Positions 7,518-14,006 of a stretch of 21,463 nucleotides of DNA are shown here, in pieces. The DNA is from a virus. The notes under the pieces are model-generated. The model had not been told where the DNA came from. It saw nothing but the letters and a program-made list of their open reading frames with translations, and searched no databases. The stretch is taken from positions 1 through 21,463 of the IMG/VR virus record IMGVR_UViG_3300029309_004125. One strand, given 5' to 3'. The position numbers and the translations under genes were made by a program. Positions within the stretch are counted from its first letter, which is position 1. Each line of letters begins with the position of its first letter.

Positions 7518-7715
7518 ATGATAGAAAATTTAGAAAATATCAAACATTTAGAACGGATCAAAAATTTTTTGATTACTCCAGTAGAAAAGGATAATTTTTA
7601 TTACTACACTGGAAAAGTTGATGTTGCTGTTTCTATGTTAAAAGATGAGATAGCAAGACAAGAAAAAATAATATCAACCTTTGAAGAAAGTGAGGCACCA
7701 AATGAAAGAGCATAG
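7518..7715 (+). CDS. Small hypothetical protein
   Basis: A 65-residue acidic protein with no motif I recognise; the C-terminal half (VAVSMLKDEIARQEKIISTF) is probably helical and could form a coiled coil. A GGAG ribosome binding site precedes the ATG by 8 bases. It is the first gene of a short rightward operon and overlaps the next small gene by 14 bases. Its position directly behind a promoter suggests early expression. Confidence 0.7.
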   Translation: MIENLENIKHLERIKNFLITPVEKDNFYYYTGKVDVAVSMLKDEIARQEKIISTFEESEAPNERA

Positions 7716-7854
7716 ATATAGATTTGTTGTTCAATTTAAGGGTTCTACCGAAACACTAAAAAGTGAAGGAACTATAAATGATCTACATGCAATTTTTTTG
7801 GGTCTTTCTCTTTCTATGGGTAATGTAAAAAGAATATTGGCAAAAAGTATATGA
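7702..7854 (+). CDS. Small hypothetical protein, 50 residues
   Basis: The ATG at 7702-7704 opens a 50-codon frame (MKEHRYRFVVQFKGSTETLK...) that ends with TGA at 7852-7854. It overlaps the previous gene by 14 bases and the next start by 4 bases (ATGA), a typical coupled arrangement that fills what would otherwise be a gap. The alternating N-terminal pattern suggests a beta strand (RYRFVVQF), followed by a helix (IFLGLSLSMGNVKRILAK). It has no recognisable family; the pattern resembles the short product at 16769-16921. Confidence 0.7.
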   Translation: MKEHRYRFVVQFKGSTETLKSEGTINDLHAIFLGLSLSMGNVKRILAKSI

Positions 7855-8342
7855 ATATATTTTTTCTAAACATTTGCCCTTTTAAAGCTGGTAGAGAGCA
7901 TTGTGATAAACATATTGTAAAAATGATATTAGAATATGGACAGATGCTTTCTACCACACACAGAATACTTGATAATAACAACCACCCTTTACTTTACAAA
8001 AAAGCATTTATAAATCACCCAATGACAATTTGGGTTCGTCAATCTTGGCGTCATTATGTTTACTTGTTTGACTTATGGACAGAATGTGTAAATGAATATA
8101 GAAGAAGATACAACAACATACATAAGGCAGAAGAGTTGTTCCAAGTATTTAGAGAAACACCAAAAAACTTTCCATCTAATGAATGGCACAATCCTCCACA
8201 ATGTATGCCAGAAAAATACAAAAGAGATTTTTATATAGATGGCTACAAAGCATTTTACATTGGAGAAAAGTCTAGATTTGCTAAATGGAAAATAGAAACA
8301 CCACAATGGTATATTGAAGGATTAAAAAATGAAAACAATTAG
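7851..8342 (+). CDS. Conserved phage protein of unknown function
   Basis: A 163-residue protein that matches a family I know from many marine phages by its pattern: MNIF at the start, CDKHIVKMILEYGQMLSTTHR at residues 18-38, NHPMTIWVRQS and a C-terminal CMPEKYKRDFYIDGYKAFY...FAKWK. The conserved D19, K20, H21, K24 and E28 with Q31 look like an active or metal site. I know of no proven function, and links to DNA repair glycosylases are not visible to me. It starts inside the previous stop (ATGA) and its last codons overlap the next gene by 14 bases. Confidence 0.8.
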   Translation: MNIFFLNICPFKAGREHCDKHIVKMILEYGQMLSTTHRILDNNNHPLLYKKAFINHPMTIWVRQSWRHYVYLFDLWTECVNEYRRRYNNIHKAEELFQVFRETPKNFPSNEWHNPPQCMPEKYKRDFYIDGYKAFYIGEKSRFAKWKIETPQWYIEGLKNENN

Positions 8343-8634
8343 AAACAGTAATAATATAAAAACTTTTATAATTGAAGATAATGACAAAGTTCCAGATTTA
8401 TTAGAAGCATACAAACTTATTGAAACAGATATTGTTGAATGTGTAAATCTTATGAATGGAGACTGCTTTATTATCTGTGAAGAGGGTAAATTAAGAAATA
8501 AACCAATAAATAGATATGCTACTGAGATTTGGGAGAAAAGTTTTTCCTCAAATAATAATAGTATGCAGTTTTATGATGTTATTGTTGGTAATGCAATTTA
8601 TATACCCAAACATCTAAGAAAAGACCATTGGTAG
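8329..8634 (+). CDS. DUF3846-like protein
   Basis: A 101-residue protein. The order IVECVNLMNGDCFIICEEGKL, then NKPINRYATEIW, then FYDVIVGNAIYI follows the DUF3846 pattern (gly-rich turn, EEGK, PxNRxAT, IVG). The domain occurs in phages and mobile elements without a known function. An AGGA site 8 bases upstream supports the start. It is the last gene of the short rightward operon, and a three-base gap separates it from the convergent 60-residue gene. Confidence 0.7.
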   Translation: MKTIRNSNNIKTFIIEDNDKVPDLLEAYKLIETDIVECVNLMNGDCFIICEEGKLRNKPINRYATEIWEKSFSSNNNSMQFYDVIVGNAIYIPKHLRKDHW

Positions 8635-8637
8635 TTG

Positions 8638-8820
8638 TTAAAGAAATTTATTTAATTCTTTGTTGTAATCCTCTTTGTAATTATACCATTTTAGAATACT
8701 ACCTTCACCTAATTCGGGCATTTGTATTTCTATAAACCACTTTTTAACATCAATATCCCAGCCATAAGAAACTTGATATTCCACAATAGGAACATTCCCA
8801 TTTTTTATTTCTCTCGCCAT
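8638..8820 (-). CDS. Small hypothetical protein downstream of radical SAM gene
   Basis: A 60-residue protein that starts three bases after the radical SAM gene's stop codon, so it is co-transcribed. The sequence has a mixed strand pattern (VEYQVSYGWDIDVKKWFIEIQ) and no cleavable leader/core layout, so there is little to suggest a modified-peptide precursor. No ribosome binding site as clear as those elsewhere is seen; re-initiation after the upstream stop is plausible. It has no recognised family. Confidence 0.6.
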   Translation of the reverse strand: MAREIKNGNVPIVEYQVSYGWDIDVKKWFIEIQMPELGEGSILKWYNYKEDYNKELNKFL

Positions 8821-8823
8821 TGT

Positions 8824-9819
8824 TTAAATATGAAACATGCTTAGTTGATTGTCATTTACTTCCACAATATTCCCTGACATATAATCTAAATATTCTTTCC
8901 AAGTTTTGTGCCTATAATACTGACGGACAACATATCTTTGAAATTGTTTTAAATCTTTTTTTTGTTGTAGTGGATCATACACCATTGGATAAGGCAAAAC
9001 ACCTATATCCACCATTTTATTAAAACGATACCATATTCTCTCCCATGTTTCTCGTTTATCATATCCAATTAACATATATGCCATAATATGATTGGGCTTA
9101 ACACCATTCTTGATTAGCAAGTCTACACCTTTAAAAAATCTTTTTTCATCACCAATATTATCCCATGCAGTATAAATTCTTTTTTGTTTAAAACTGTCAT
9201 CTCTATAATCTATTGTAACTAAATTTTCTGCAACAACCTCATCTATCAATCTAATGTTTATTCCTTGATTAAAACATACTTTAAATCCACCCTTTTGAAT
9301 TTCTTGTATTCTTAATTTCCATTGTTCCTCTGGTTGACCAAAGAAATCATTGTCCAATAAATGTATTTTTTTTGGATAATTACCACCTCTCCAAATATCA
9401 TATATAGAATTAACTGATTTGTTTTTTCCCTCTTTATTTGGAACTACACAAAATTTGCATTTTAATCTGCACCCTCTTTGAGTAAATCCTAAACTAAATT
9501 CATAATCTGGATAAAAACTGTAATCTAATTTATTATGATCACCTATATAATCTTCAATGACTAACTTCCAATTATCTGTGCCTGTACCACCAATAATTGC
9601 ATTTGGGTAGTTTTCTTTTAATCTATTTATTCTGTTTAAACTAAATTGAAATATTGATGAACCAAAAACATAATCATATTCTTTGTCAAATAAATCTTTA
9701 CTAACTGACCTTGTAAAATCTACTTCATAACCTTTTTCTTTATAATATGATGACAATCTCATCAAAGCAAGATTTGGCAATTTGCCATCTATTTGAACTA
9801 ATTTTACAGATTTAACCAT
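8824..9819 (-). CDS. Radical SAM protein
   Basis: A 331-residue protein with the radical SAM cluster motif CRLKCKFC (C117, C121, C124; CxxxCxxC). The N-terminal part (VKLVQIDGKLPNLALMRLSSYYKEKG...) resembles the B12-binding-like Rossmann region of B12/radical SAM proteins, with GSSIF and GGTG segments. After the cluster come HLLDNDFFG and GINIRLID strand motifs of the TIM-barrel. Such enzymes make a 5'-deoxyadenosyl radical; the substrate is not apparent. Phage copies have been proposed in nucleotide or tRNA modification. The -10 box TATAAT is 14 bases before the ATG and no ribosome binding site is seen. A short co-transcribed gene follows. Confidence 0.87.
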   Translation of the reverse strand: MVKSVKLVQIDGKLPNLALMRLSSYYKEKGYEVDFTRSVSKDLFDKEYDYVFGSSIFQFSLNRINRLKENYPNAIIGGTGTDNWKLVIEDYIGDHNKLDYSFYPDYEFSLGFTQRGCRLKCKFCVVPNKEGKNKSVNSIYDIWRGGNYPKKIHLLDNDFFGQPEEQWKLRIQEIQKGGFKVCFNQGINIRLIDEVVAENLVTIDYRDDSFKQKRIYTAWDNIGDEKRFFKGVDLLIKNGVKPNHIMAYMLIGYDKRETWERIWYRFNKMVDIGVLPYPMVYDPLQQKKDLKQFQRYVVRQYYRHKTWKEYLDYMSGNIVEVNDNQLSMFHI

Positions 9820-9832
9820 ATACTATCTATTA

Positions 9833-9860
9833 ATTATACATTCTGTAAAAAGTAAGGCAA
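9833..9860 (-). promoter_or_regulatory. Leftward promoter for the radical SAM gene
   Basis: Minus-strand TTGCCT (9860-9855) and TATAAT (9838-9833) are 16 bases apart. The start codon at 9819 lies 14 bases beyond the -10, leaving a leader of only a few bases. The promoter overlaps the hairpin at 9847-9880. Confidence 0.45.
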
Positions 9861-9880
9861 AGAAAATTTGTTTACTTTTT
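9847..9880 (-). terminator. Hairpin with U tract at the end of the 11483-9872 operon
   Basis: AAAAAGTAA (9847-9855) pairs with TTACTTTTT (9872-9880), with an inner CAAA/TTTG pair. Read on the minus strand the right arm ends in a run of five T. It overlaps the stop codon of the small membrane protein gene. The stem is AT-rich, so it is a weak candidate. Confidence 0.4.
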
Positions 9881-10084
9881 TGAGCCTTGTTTGGCAAATC
9901 CAAAATATGAGCCAACTAATGCACTCAAAGAGCCATACATCATCATTAAGATTGAATCCACTTCTACAAATCTTTCAGGTGAGATAATAATTGCAAAGGT
10001 GGTAATAAGCATCATGCCTAATGCACACCAAGCCATATATCTTCTATTTTTTTGATATGTTCCTTTGTTTGGTATCTCTGTCAT
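9872..10084 (-). CDS. Small two-helix membrane protein, holin-like
   Basis: A 70-residue protein with two hydrophobic stretches: about residues 18-34 (WCALGMMLITTFAIIIS) and about 44-62 (ILMMMYGSLSALVGSYFGF), followed by a basic tail. This hairpin topology is common for phage holins and other small membrane proteins. An upstream ATG at 10102 has no properly spaced ribosome binding site, whereas the ATG at 10084 follows AAAGG at a good distance, so the shorter start is preferred. There is already a holin-like gene near the endolysin, so a different membrane role is possible. Confidence 0.68.
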   Translation of the reverse strand: MTEIPNKGTYQKNRRYMAWCALGMMLITTFAIIISPERFVEVDSILMMMYGSLSALVGSYFGFAKQGSKK

Positions 10085-10181
10085 AAAATAATGCCTTTCC
10101 ATCCTTATTCCATATTACCACTGGACATTTATATTCTCTTTTATGTGGTATTGGAAACTTTAATTTATTTTCATATCGCAA
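10044..10181 (-). CDS. Possible small TTG-start ORF, 45 residues
   Basis: The 100-base space between the membrane-protein genes holds an open frame from TTG at 10181 to TAG at 10044. It reads (V/L)RYENKLKFPIPHKREY followed by a beta-like CPVVIWNKDGKALFYDRD segment, which looks like a genuine protein. No ATG or clear ribosome binding site precedes it. It begins just after the upstream gene's TGA-TAA stops and overlaps the next gene by 41 bases. Kept as a candidate because a gene would otherwise be missing here. Confidence 0.35.
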   Translation of the reverse strand: MRYENKLKFPIPHKREYKCPVVIWNKDGKALFYDRDTKQRNISKK

Positions 10182-10185
10182 TTTA

Positions 10186-10623
10186 TCACACTAAATATGC
10201 AAATGCAAAAATCAAACCAAACCCTCCTACTCCTATGCCAACAAAAACTATAATAGCATTTATTATATCTTCTCTTTGTTTCTTTTGATATGCAATTTCT
10301 AGCTTTCTTTTTTTTCTTATTTGACCTTGAAGCCTAAGTAAATCATCCCAAGCCTTCATTCCAAATGTGGCAAGAATATAATTTTTTAATTCTGTTTCCA
10401 TAGCATCAGCTTTTTTCTTGGCGGCAAATTGGTCTAGTGCTTCTTGTTCTACATTTCCTACTATTTTAACTTTTTTAGTTGAAGGGTTTTTAACACTTTC
10501 AATTGCTGACATCCATTTGCCTACATCTGCCATCATTGATTGTGCATCTTTTCCAATAGAAAATCCTTTTTTTATTGTGTTAAATGCTGTTGTTGCAACC
10601 CCCAATGCTGTAACTGGGTCCAT
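10186..10623 (-). CDS. Hypothetical protein with C-terminal membrane segment
   Basis: A 145-residue protein of a kind seen in marine phages but without a known function. Residues 1-40 are mildly hydrophobic (DPVTALGVATTAFNTIKKG), the middle is helical and charged (about 60-117), and the last 24 residues form one membrane segment (NAIIVFVGIGVGGFGLIFAF) ending at the stop. A GAGAAAAAG ribosome binding site lies before the ATG. It could anchor another protein at the membrane, or belong to a structural or lysis complex. It lies in the same leftward group as the DUF1064 nuclease. Confidence 0.7.
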   Translation of the reverse strand: MDPVTALGVATTAFNTIKKGFSIGKDAQSMMADVGKWMSAIESVKNPSTKKVKIVGNVEQEALDQFAAKKKADAMETELKNYILATFGMKAWDDLLRLQGQIRKKRKLEIAYQKKQREDIINAIIVFVGIGVGGFGLIFAFAYLV

Positions 10624-10688
10624 ATCTTTTTCTCAATTGTAATTCCTTTGGAATTGTGTTTTTTTGTCGCGTGACTATTTTTAATATA

Positions 10689-11009
10689 CTAGATTATTTC
10701 AGTAATTTCAATCGGTGGATTCATTGTCAATAATATCTTTTTTTTTAAATTATATAATGGAGTTTTAGTTATTGGCGATTTCACATCTTCTAAAATCTGT
10801 TTTTTCTTTTGTAAATCATAATATGCAAAGTCACCTATGTAATAACCAATCTGTTTATTGTTTACCATTAATGGTATTTTGGGTTGTAATTTTAGATCCA
10901 TTATAAAATTATGTTTTTGCATAAATATTAACTCAGTATATCTTGTTGCCTCTTTTTTACTATGGAAACGGATGCCATCTACTATTGTTATCTTATTTTT
11001 ATATTTCAT
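10689..11009 (-). CDS. DUF1064 phage nuclease (PD-(D/E)XK-like)
   Basis: A 106-residue protein with the DUF1064 pattern: YKNKITIVDGIRFHSKKEA near the start, LQPKIPLMVNNKQIG, then GDFAYYD and EDVKS, followed by PLYNLKKKILL. The residues E (in KKEA), D (GDFAY) and D-x-K (DVK) match the catalytic set of a PD-(D/E)XK nuclease; relatives are considered Holliday-junction or endonuclease VII-like enzymes. The ATG at 11009 overlaps the upstream stop (ATGA), which favours it over an in-frame TTG four codons earlier. It probably resolves replication or recombination intermediates. Confidence 0.85.
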   Translation of the reverse strand: MKYKNKITIVDGIRFHSKKEATRYTELIFMQKHNFIMDLKLQPKIPLMVNNKQIGYYIGDFAYYDLQKKKQILEDVKSPITKTPLYNLKKKILLTMNPPIEITEII

Positions 11010-11314
11010 CTTTTTCGCCAATCTCTTTTATCACCTCTAGGTTGTATGACTTGTTTTTCACAAGCAAAATCACTATGAGTGTTAATTACAAACTCATCTC
11101 GTTTTTCTTTATAGTCTTGGCAACGATAATGACATTTAACTGTGTCCTCTCCTAAAAATGGCTCTACTCTTTTTTCTTTTACTAAACGACAAGTAACAAA
11201 ATATTGGTTTCTTTCATCATACAATTTGCCTCTTCCAGTCCATTGTCTAGCTTCTAAGGAGTATGCTAAAACAAATAATATAAAACTACTTATTAATTTG
11301 ATGAAGGAAGTCAT
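11006..11314 (-). CDS. Secreted cysteine-containing small protein
   Basis: A 102-residue protein with a probable Sec signal peptide: positive start MTSFIK, a hydrophobic core ISSFILFVLAYS at about 8-19, and a possible cleavage near SLEA-RQW. No lipobox is seen. The mature part has four cysteines, in TCRLV, KCHYRCQD and FACEK, so disulphides are possible in the periplasm. It is expressed between the HTH regulator and the DUF1064 nuclease and overlaps both. I recognise no family. A superinfection or envelope role is only a guess. Confidence 0.7.
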   Translation of the reverse strand: MTSFIKLISSFILFVLAYSLEARQWTGRGKLYDERNQYFVTCRLVKEKRVEPFLGEDTVKCHYRCQDYKEKRDEFVINTHSDFACEKQVIQPRGDKRDWRKR

Positions 11315-11483
11315 AGGCTGTTACTTTTCCCTCTGTCATTGTGTGAATCTTTTTTAAGGATTCAGGTCTAGGGAATCTACCACCATAAGTCCATTTTATA
11401 ATAGACCCATATGAAACGCCTAAAGAGTTGGCAAATTCCTCTTTCGTTATCTTGTGTGATTTAAGATATTCTTTCAAAGTCAT
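11286..11483 (-). CDS. HTH transcriptional regulator (Cro/CI-type fold)
   Basis: A 65-residue protein containing one helix-turn-helix: LKEYLKSHKITKEEFANSLG (helices 1-2) with the recognition helix VSYGSIIKWTYGGR at about 23-36. There is no oligomerisation domain, so it is a Cro-like DNA-binding unit. Its ATG lies at the edge of the divergent intergenic region facing the recombination operon, with an inverted repeat TGTCA-AA-TGACA at 11512-11523 between the two promoters, the layout of a local switch. No Shine-Dalgarno sequence precedes the start, so it may be translated from a leaderless message. Operator and targets are unproven. Confidence 0.78.
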   Translation of the reverse strand: MTLKEYLKSHKITKEEFANSLGVSYGSIIKWTYGGRFPRPESLKKIHTMTEGKVTAYDFLHQINK

Positions 11484-11511
11484 AAGGATATGATAATAAA
11501 AATATACAAAA

Positions 11512-11523
11512 TGTCAAATGACA
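11512..11523. promoter_or_regulatory. Inverted repeat, likely operator of the HTH regulator
   Basis: TGTCA-AA-TGACA is a perfect 5-base inverted repeat with a 2-base spacer. It lies next to the rightward -35 (TTGACT, 11525-11530) and upstream of the regulator's start. Its left arm is part of a minus-strand TTGACA. A dimeric HTH protein bound here could control both directions. Confidence 0.5.
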
Positions 11524-11524
11524 A

Positions 11525-11552
11525 TTGACTTTGTTTATACATTTAATATAAT
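11525..11552 (+). promoter_or_regulatory. Rightward promoter of the recombination operon
   Basis: TTGACT (11525-11530) and a consensus TATAAT (11547-11552) are 16 bases apart. The operon's first ribosome binding site, AAGAGGT, lies at 11572-11578 before the ATG at 11583. It is the best -10 match in the window. Confidence 0.65.
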
Positions 11553-11582
11553 AAATTATTAATAAAATCCCAAGAGGTGCTT

Positions 11583-12326
11583 ATGAAGTATGACAAACTT
11601 GAATATCTATCACCTACAACAATTAATCTTTTTGTTAGAGATAAAGCTAAATTTATTTTAAAGTTGGCTAAGCTAGATGACTTTAATGGAAACCCAGCTA
11701 CTCTAAGAGGACAGGCAGTTGAGAAAGCTATTTTGAGTAGCGTTTTCTACAAACACAAGTCCATTGAAGAATTAATTGAAGAGGCAAGAGGATATTTTAG
11801 TTCTGAATTATTAGGTCTATCACAAAAACAAGATGACAAAAAAATACAGTCAGAGCGTAATGCTTTAGCTGAGTATATCTCTGTTGGTATTCCACCTTAT
11901 CGTAGAATAGAAGATGAACCCATAGACACTCAAGGGAAAATTAAAGTTGAGTTAGAGGGAGTTAAACTTCCAATATATGGTTATTATGACATACAGTTTG
12001 AAAATCATATTAGGGATTTAAAAACCACAAGGACAATTCCATTTGGAATACCTTATGCTACTCAACGACAACTTGCCTTGTATGCCTATGCTACCAAAAA
12101 AGAAGTTTGGGTTGATTATGTATCTAGGAAAAAATATTCGTCAAAAAAAATAACGGATCTTTCTAAAACAATTGCTGAAATAACTCATATATGCCAAGGC
12201 ATAGAAAAGTTTATGGCAATTACAGATGACATACACGAGTTGGCAAGTATGCACCACCCAAACCTTGACTCTTGGGAGTGGGGTGAGGACGATATTAACA
12301 ATTGGAAAAAGTTAGGAGTATCATAA
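11583..12326 (+). CDS. PD-(D/E)XK nuclease (Cas4/RecB-like, phage exonuclease)
   Basis: A 247-residue protein of the PD-(D/E)XK superfamily as found in RecB-like/Cas4-like phage nucleases. The active-site strands are YYDIQFE and IRDLKTT (D...DxK), with a following QRQLALYAYAT helix typical of motif QxxLY. The N-terminal LSPTTINLFVRDKAKFILK resembles the start of such nucleases. It directly precedes an ERF annealase; such exonuclease-annealase pairs drive phage double-strand-end recombination. The start used is the ATG at 11583 after AAGAGGT, not the GTG two codons upstream. Its stop overlaps the ERF start (TAATG). Confidence 0.85.
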   Translation: MKYDKLEYLSPTTINLFVRDKAKFILKLAKLDDFNGNPATLRGQAVEKAILSSVFYKHKSIEELIEEARGYFSSELLGLSQKQDDKKIQSERNALAEYISVGIPPYRRIEDEPIDTQGKIKVELEGVKLPIYGYYDIQFENHIRDLKTTRTIPFGIPYATQRQLALYAYATKKEVWVDYVSRKKYSSKKITDLSKTIAEITHICQGIEKFMAITDDIHELASMHHPNLDSWEWGEDDINNWKKLGVS

Positions 12327-13075
12327 TGATATACTATACAAGTGAGGGCAAACCTTACATAAAATATACTAGTGATAATATTGAGGAGATTCTCAAAGCC
12401 TTGGGAACTGCTCAATTAACATTTACAGAGTTAAAACAAAGTGGAAGAAATACTTTTTTTAAAGGCCAAGACAATGAAGGCTCAAAGTATTCTACCTTAA
12501 AAGATATATTTAATGCTTGTGGAGGTAGTCTTAAAGATAATGGTATAAGCATAATATCAACTATGGCAAGAATAAATACTAAAAATATGTTTATACAAAC
12601 TCTAGTACATAGCAAAAGTGGACAATTCATAAGTTCTTCTGCTGATATGGGAGAGTATGACAACATTCACACAGTAGGTAGTAAGATTACATATTTTAGA
12701 CGATATTTATTACAACCTATGCTTAATCTTGAGGGAGATTATTCTACAGATGATGATGGTAATACTGGACAAACTTTAGATAAACCAAAAAAAGAAATTG
12801 ACTATGATTATGTAGATGGTGAGTTTAGAAAGTTAACTGCTAAAGGGGATATAGTTGAAACATTTGATGACTTTGAAAGCTATACTAAATCTCTTGCTAT
12901 TGGTATTGTCAAACATAAAAACATTACTGTTTTAAAATCAAATGAAAAAGAAATGAGAAGAGTTGCCAAATATTTGGAATCTTTGACAGATAATAATACC
13001 CTTGCTAAACAAAATGCCTTACACACTTTAAAAGAGGGTTTGGCAATAATAGAGAGCAATAATGCACAAAACTAA
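12326..13075 (+). CDS. erf: ERF-family single-strand annealing protein
   Basis: A 249-residue protein with the ERF core: YSTLKDIFNACGGSLKDNGI, GQFISSSADMG and VGSKITYFRRYLL followed by GDYSTDDDGN. ERF proteins anneal complementary single strands, often with a nuclease that makes 3' tails. The C-terminal part (about 165-249) is variable and helical. The ATG at 12326 overlaps the nuclease stop and has AGGAG upstream, so the longer TTG-start reading is rejected. The next gene starts 14 bases before this one's stop, and an SSB-like protein follows. Confidence 0.9.
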   Translation: MIYYTSEGKPYIKYTSDNIEEILKALGTAQLTFTELKQSGRNTFFKGQDNEGSKYSTLKDIFNACGGSLKDNGISIISTMARINTKNMFIQTLVHSKSGQFISSSADMGEYDNIHTVGSKITYFRRYLLQPMLNLEGDYSTDDDGNTGQTLDKPKKEIDYDYVDGEFRKLTAKGDIVETFDDFESYTKSLAIGIVKHKNITVLKSNEKEMRRVAKYLESLTDNNTLAKQNALHTLKEGLAIIESNNAQN

Positions 13076-13325
13076 AGTAAAAACTCTATGGAGAGGCACA
13101 ACAGTAAGTGTCAATCAATTTGAAGTAGATAAGGGTATAAAAAATGGTGGGTTAGAAATAACTCACCAAAACCAAACAATGTTTATTTCTTCTGAAAACC
13201 TTGAGATGAAGTTAGCTTTTGCTCGTGGTCCATTTAGAGATAAATGGAAAAAAGATAAGGTTTATTACCTTGTTGACTTCAAATGGGAACCAAATAATAA
13301 TCATAAACAAAATAAACTTATATAA
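13062..13325 (+). CDS. Hypothetical protein of the recombination operon
   Basis: An 87-residue protein with a compact mixed pattern (WRGTTVSVNQFEV, LEITHQNQTMFIS, VYYLVDFKWEP) that suggests a beta barrel or similar small fold, with a charged end. I do not recognise a family. It lies between the ERF and the SSB/DUF736-like gene and overlaps the former by 14 bases, so a helper role in recombination is inferred from position only. Confidence 0.65.
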   Translation: MHKTKVKTLWRGTTVSVNQFEVDKGIKNGGLEITHQNQTMFISSENLEMKLAFARGPFRDKWKKDKVYYLVDFKWEPNNNHKQNKLI

Positions 13326-13334
13326 GGAGTAATA

Positions 13335-13703
13335 ATGGATAATAATAATAAAGGCGCTTTGTATTCTACAACGGATCAAAAAATATTCAAGCAAGGCAAA
13401 GTCAATATTAATGGAGGAGATGAGAACTTTCTTGTTTCTGAAAGAATAAATCAAGATGGTAAAAAAGTATATGAACTTTACAGTCGTGTTGGCTTTTTAA
13501 ATATCAATACAAAAAAAGAAAAAGAAACACAACCAGATGTTTTGGGCAACTTTAACTTTAATACATTTGACTTTAAAATTGCTGGTTGGAAATCAACAAG
13601 TAAAGGTGGTAAAGATTATCTCTCAGTAAAAGTTAATTTAGACACTGAAAAAGAGGCTAAACCAGATTGGCAAGAAAAAATAGCAACTTCTGACCCATTC
13701 TAA
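13335..13703 (+). CDS. SSB/DUF736-like protein
   Basis: A 122-residue protein. The section FDFKIAGWKSTSKGGKDYLS (starting near residue 78) resembles the DUF736 pattern (IA-W-K--TSKNGK-YLS-K). The extreme C-terminus is SDPF, an acidic-aromatic tip similar to the DDxPF end of bacterial SSB that binds partner proteins. Its place between annealase and nuclease fits a single-strand-binding or accessory protein. It has an AAGGAG site 5 bases before the ATG. No OB fold can be proven by eye, so SSB function is inference. Confidence 0.6.
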   Translation: MDNNNKGALYSTTDQKIFKQGKVNINGGDENFLVSERINQDGKKVYELYSRVGFLNINTKKEKETQPDVLGNFNFNTFDFKIAGWKSTSKGGKDYLSVKVNLDTEKEAKPDWQEKIATSDPF

Positions 13704-14006
13704 ATGAAGAAACGATATACAAACAAGAAACACCTAGAGCATATCCATACGCTTAACTGCTGTGTAAGTAATTTAGATTGTAATGGTGTTATTCAAGCCC
13801 ATCACCTTTTAAAACCTTTTGATGGTGTAAGAGGTATGGGAATGAAAGCTAATGATAGGAATTTAGTGCCTCTTTGTTTGTATCATCATACTGAATTACA
13901 TAGAATGGGAAATGAGTATGAGTTCTCTCATAAATATTTTGGTTTAGAAACACAATTAAAATATATTGCACAAACAGAATGGTTAAGGAGTCCATATTAT
14001 GAATGA
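13704..14006 (+). CDS. HNH-type nuclease (DUF968/Ref-like)
   Basis: A 100-residue protein with an HNH-like layout: C19/C20 and C26 near the start, AHHLL (H33-H34), then MGMKANDRNLVPLCLYHHTELH, where N53, H61, H62 and H66 fall. That order (AHH..., GMGMK..., VPLC..HH.ELH) resembles DUF968 and Ref-like phage nucleases of recombination modules. It starts directly after the previous stop with no gap and overlaps the methyltransferase start by 8 bases. A recombination-linked or mobile-element-style DNA-cutting role is likely; the substrate is unknown. Confidence 0.75.
   Translation: MKKRYTNKKHLEHIHTLNCCVSNLDCNGVIQAHHLLKPFDGVRGMGMKANDRNLVPLCLYHHTELHRMGNEYEFSHKYFGLETQLKYIAQTEWLRSPYYE

Noticed and set aside
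8640-8662. Weak AAGAA/TTCTT inverted repeat between convergent genes
   Set aside because: Too AT-rich and too short to propose as a terminator.
10641-10662. AATTCC-TTT-GGAATT hairpin with a T run on the plus strand
   Set aside because: No rightward transcript is expected there, and the stem is only six AT-rich pairs; on the minus strand it is simply upstream of a start codon.
12302-12325. Longer TTG start for the ERF gene
   Set aside because: The ATG at 12326 has AGGAG upstream and the TAATG overlap used elsewhere in the operon.
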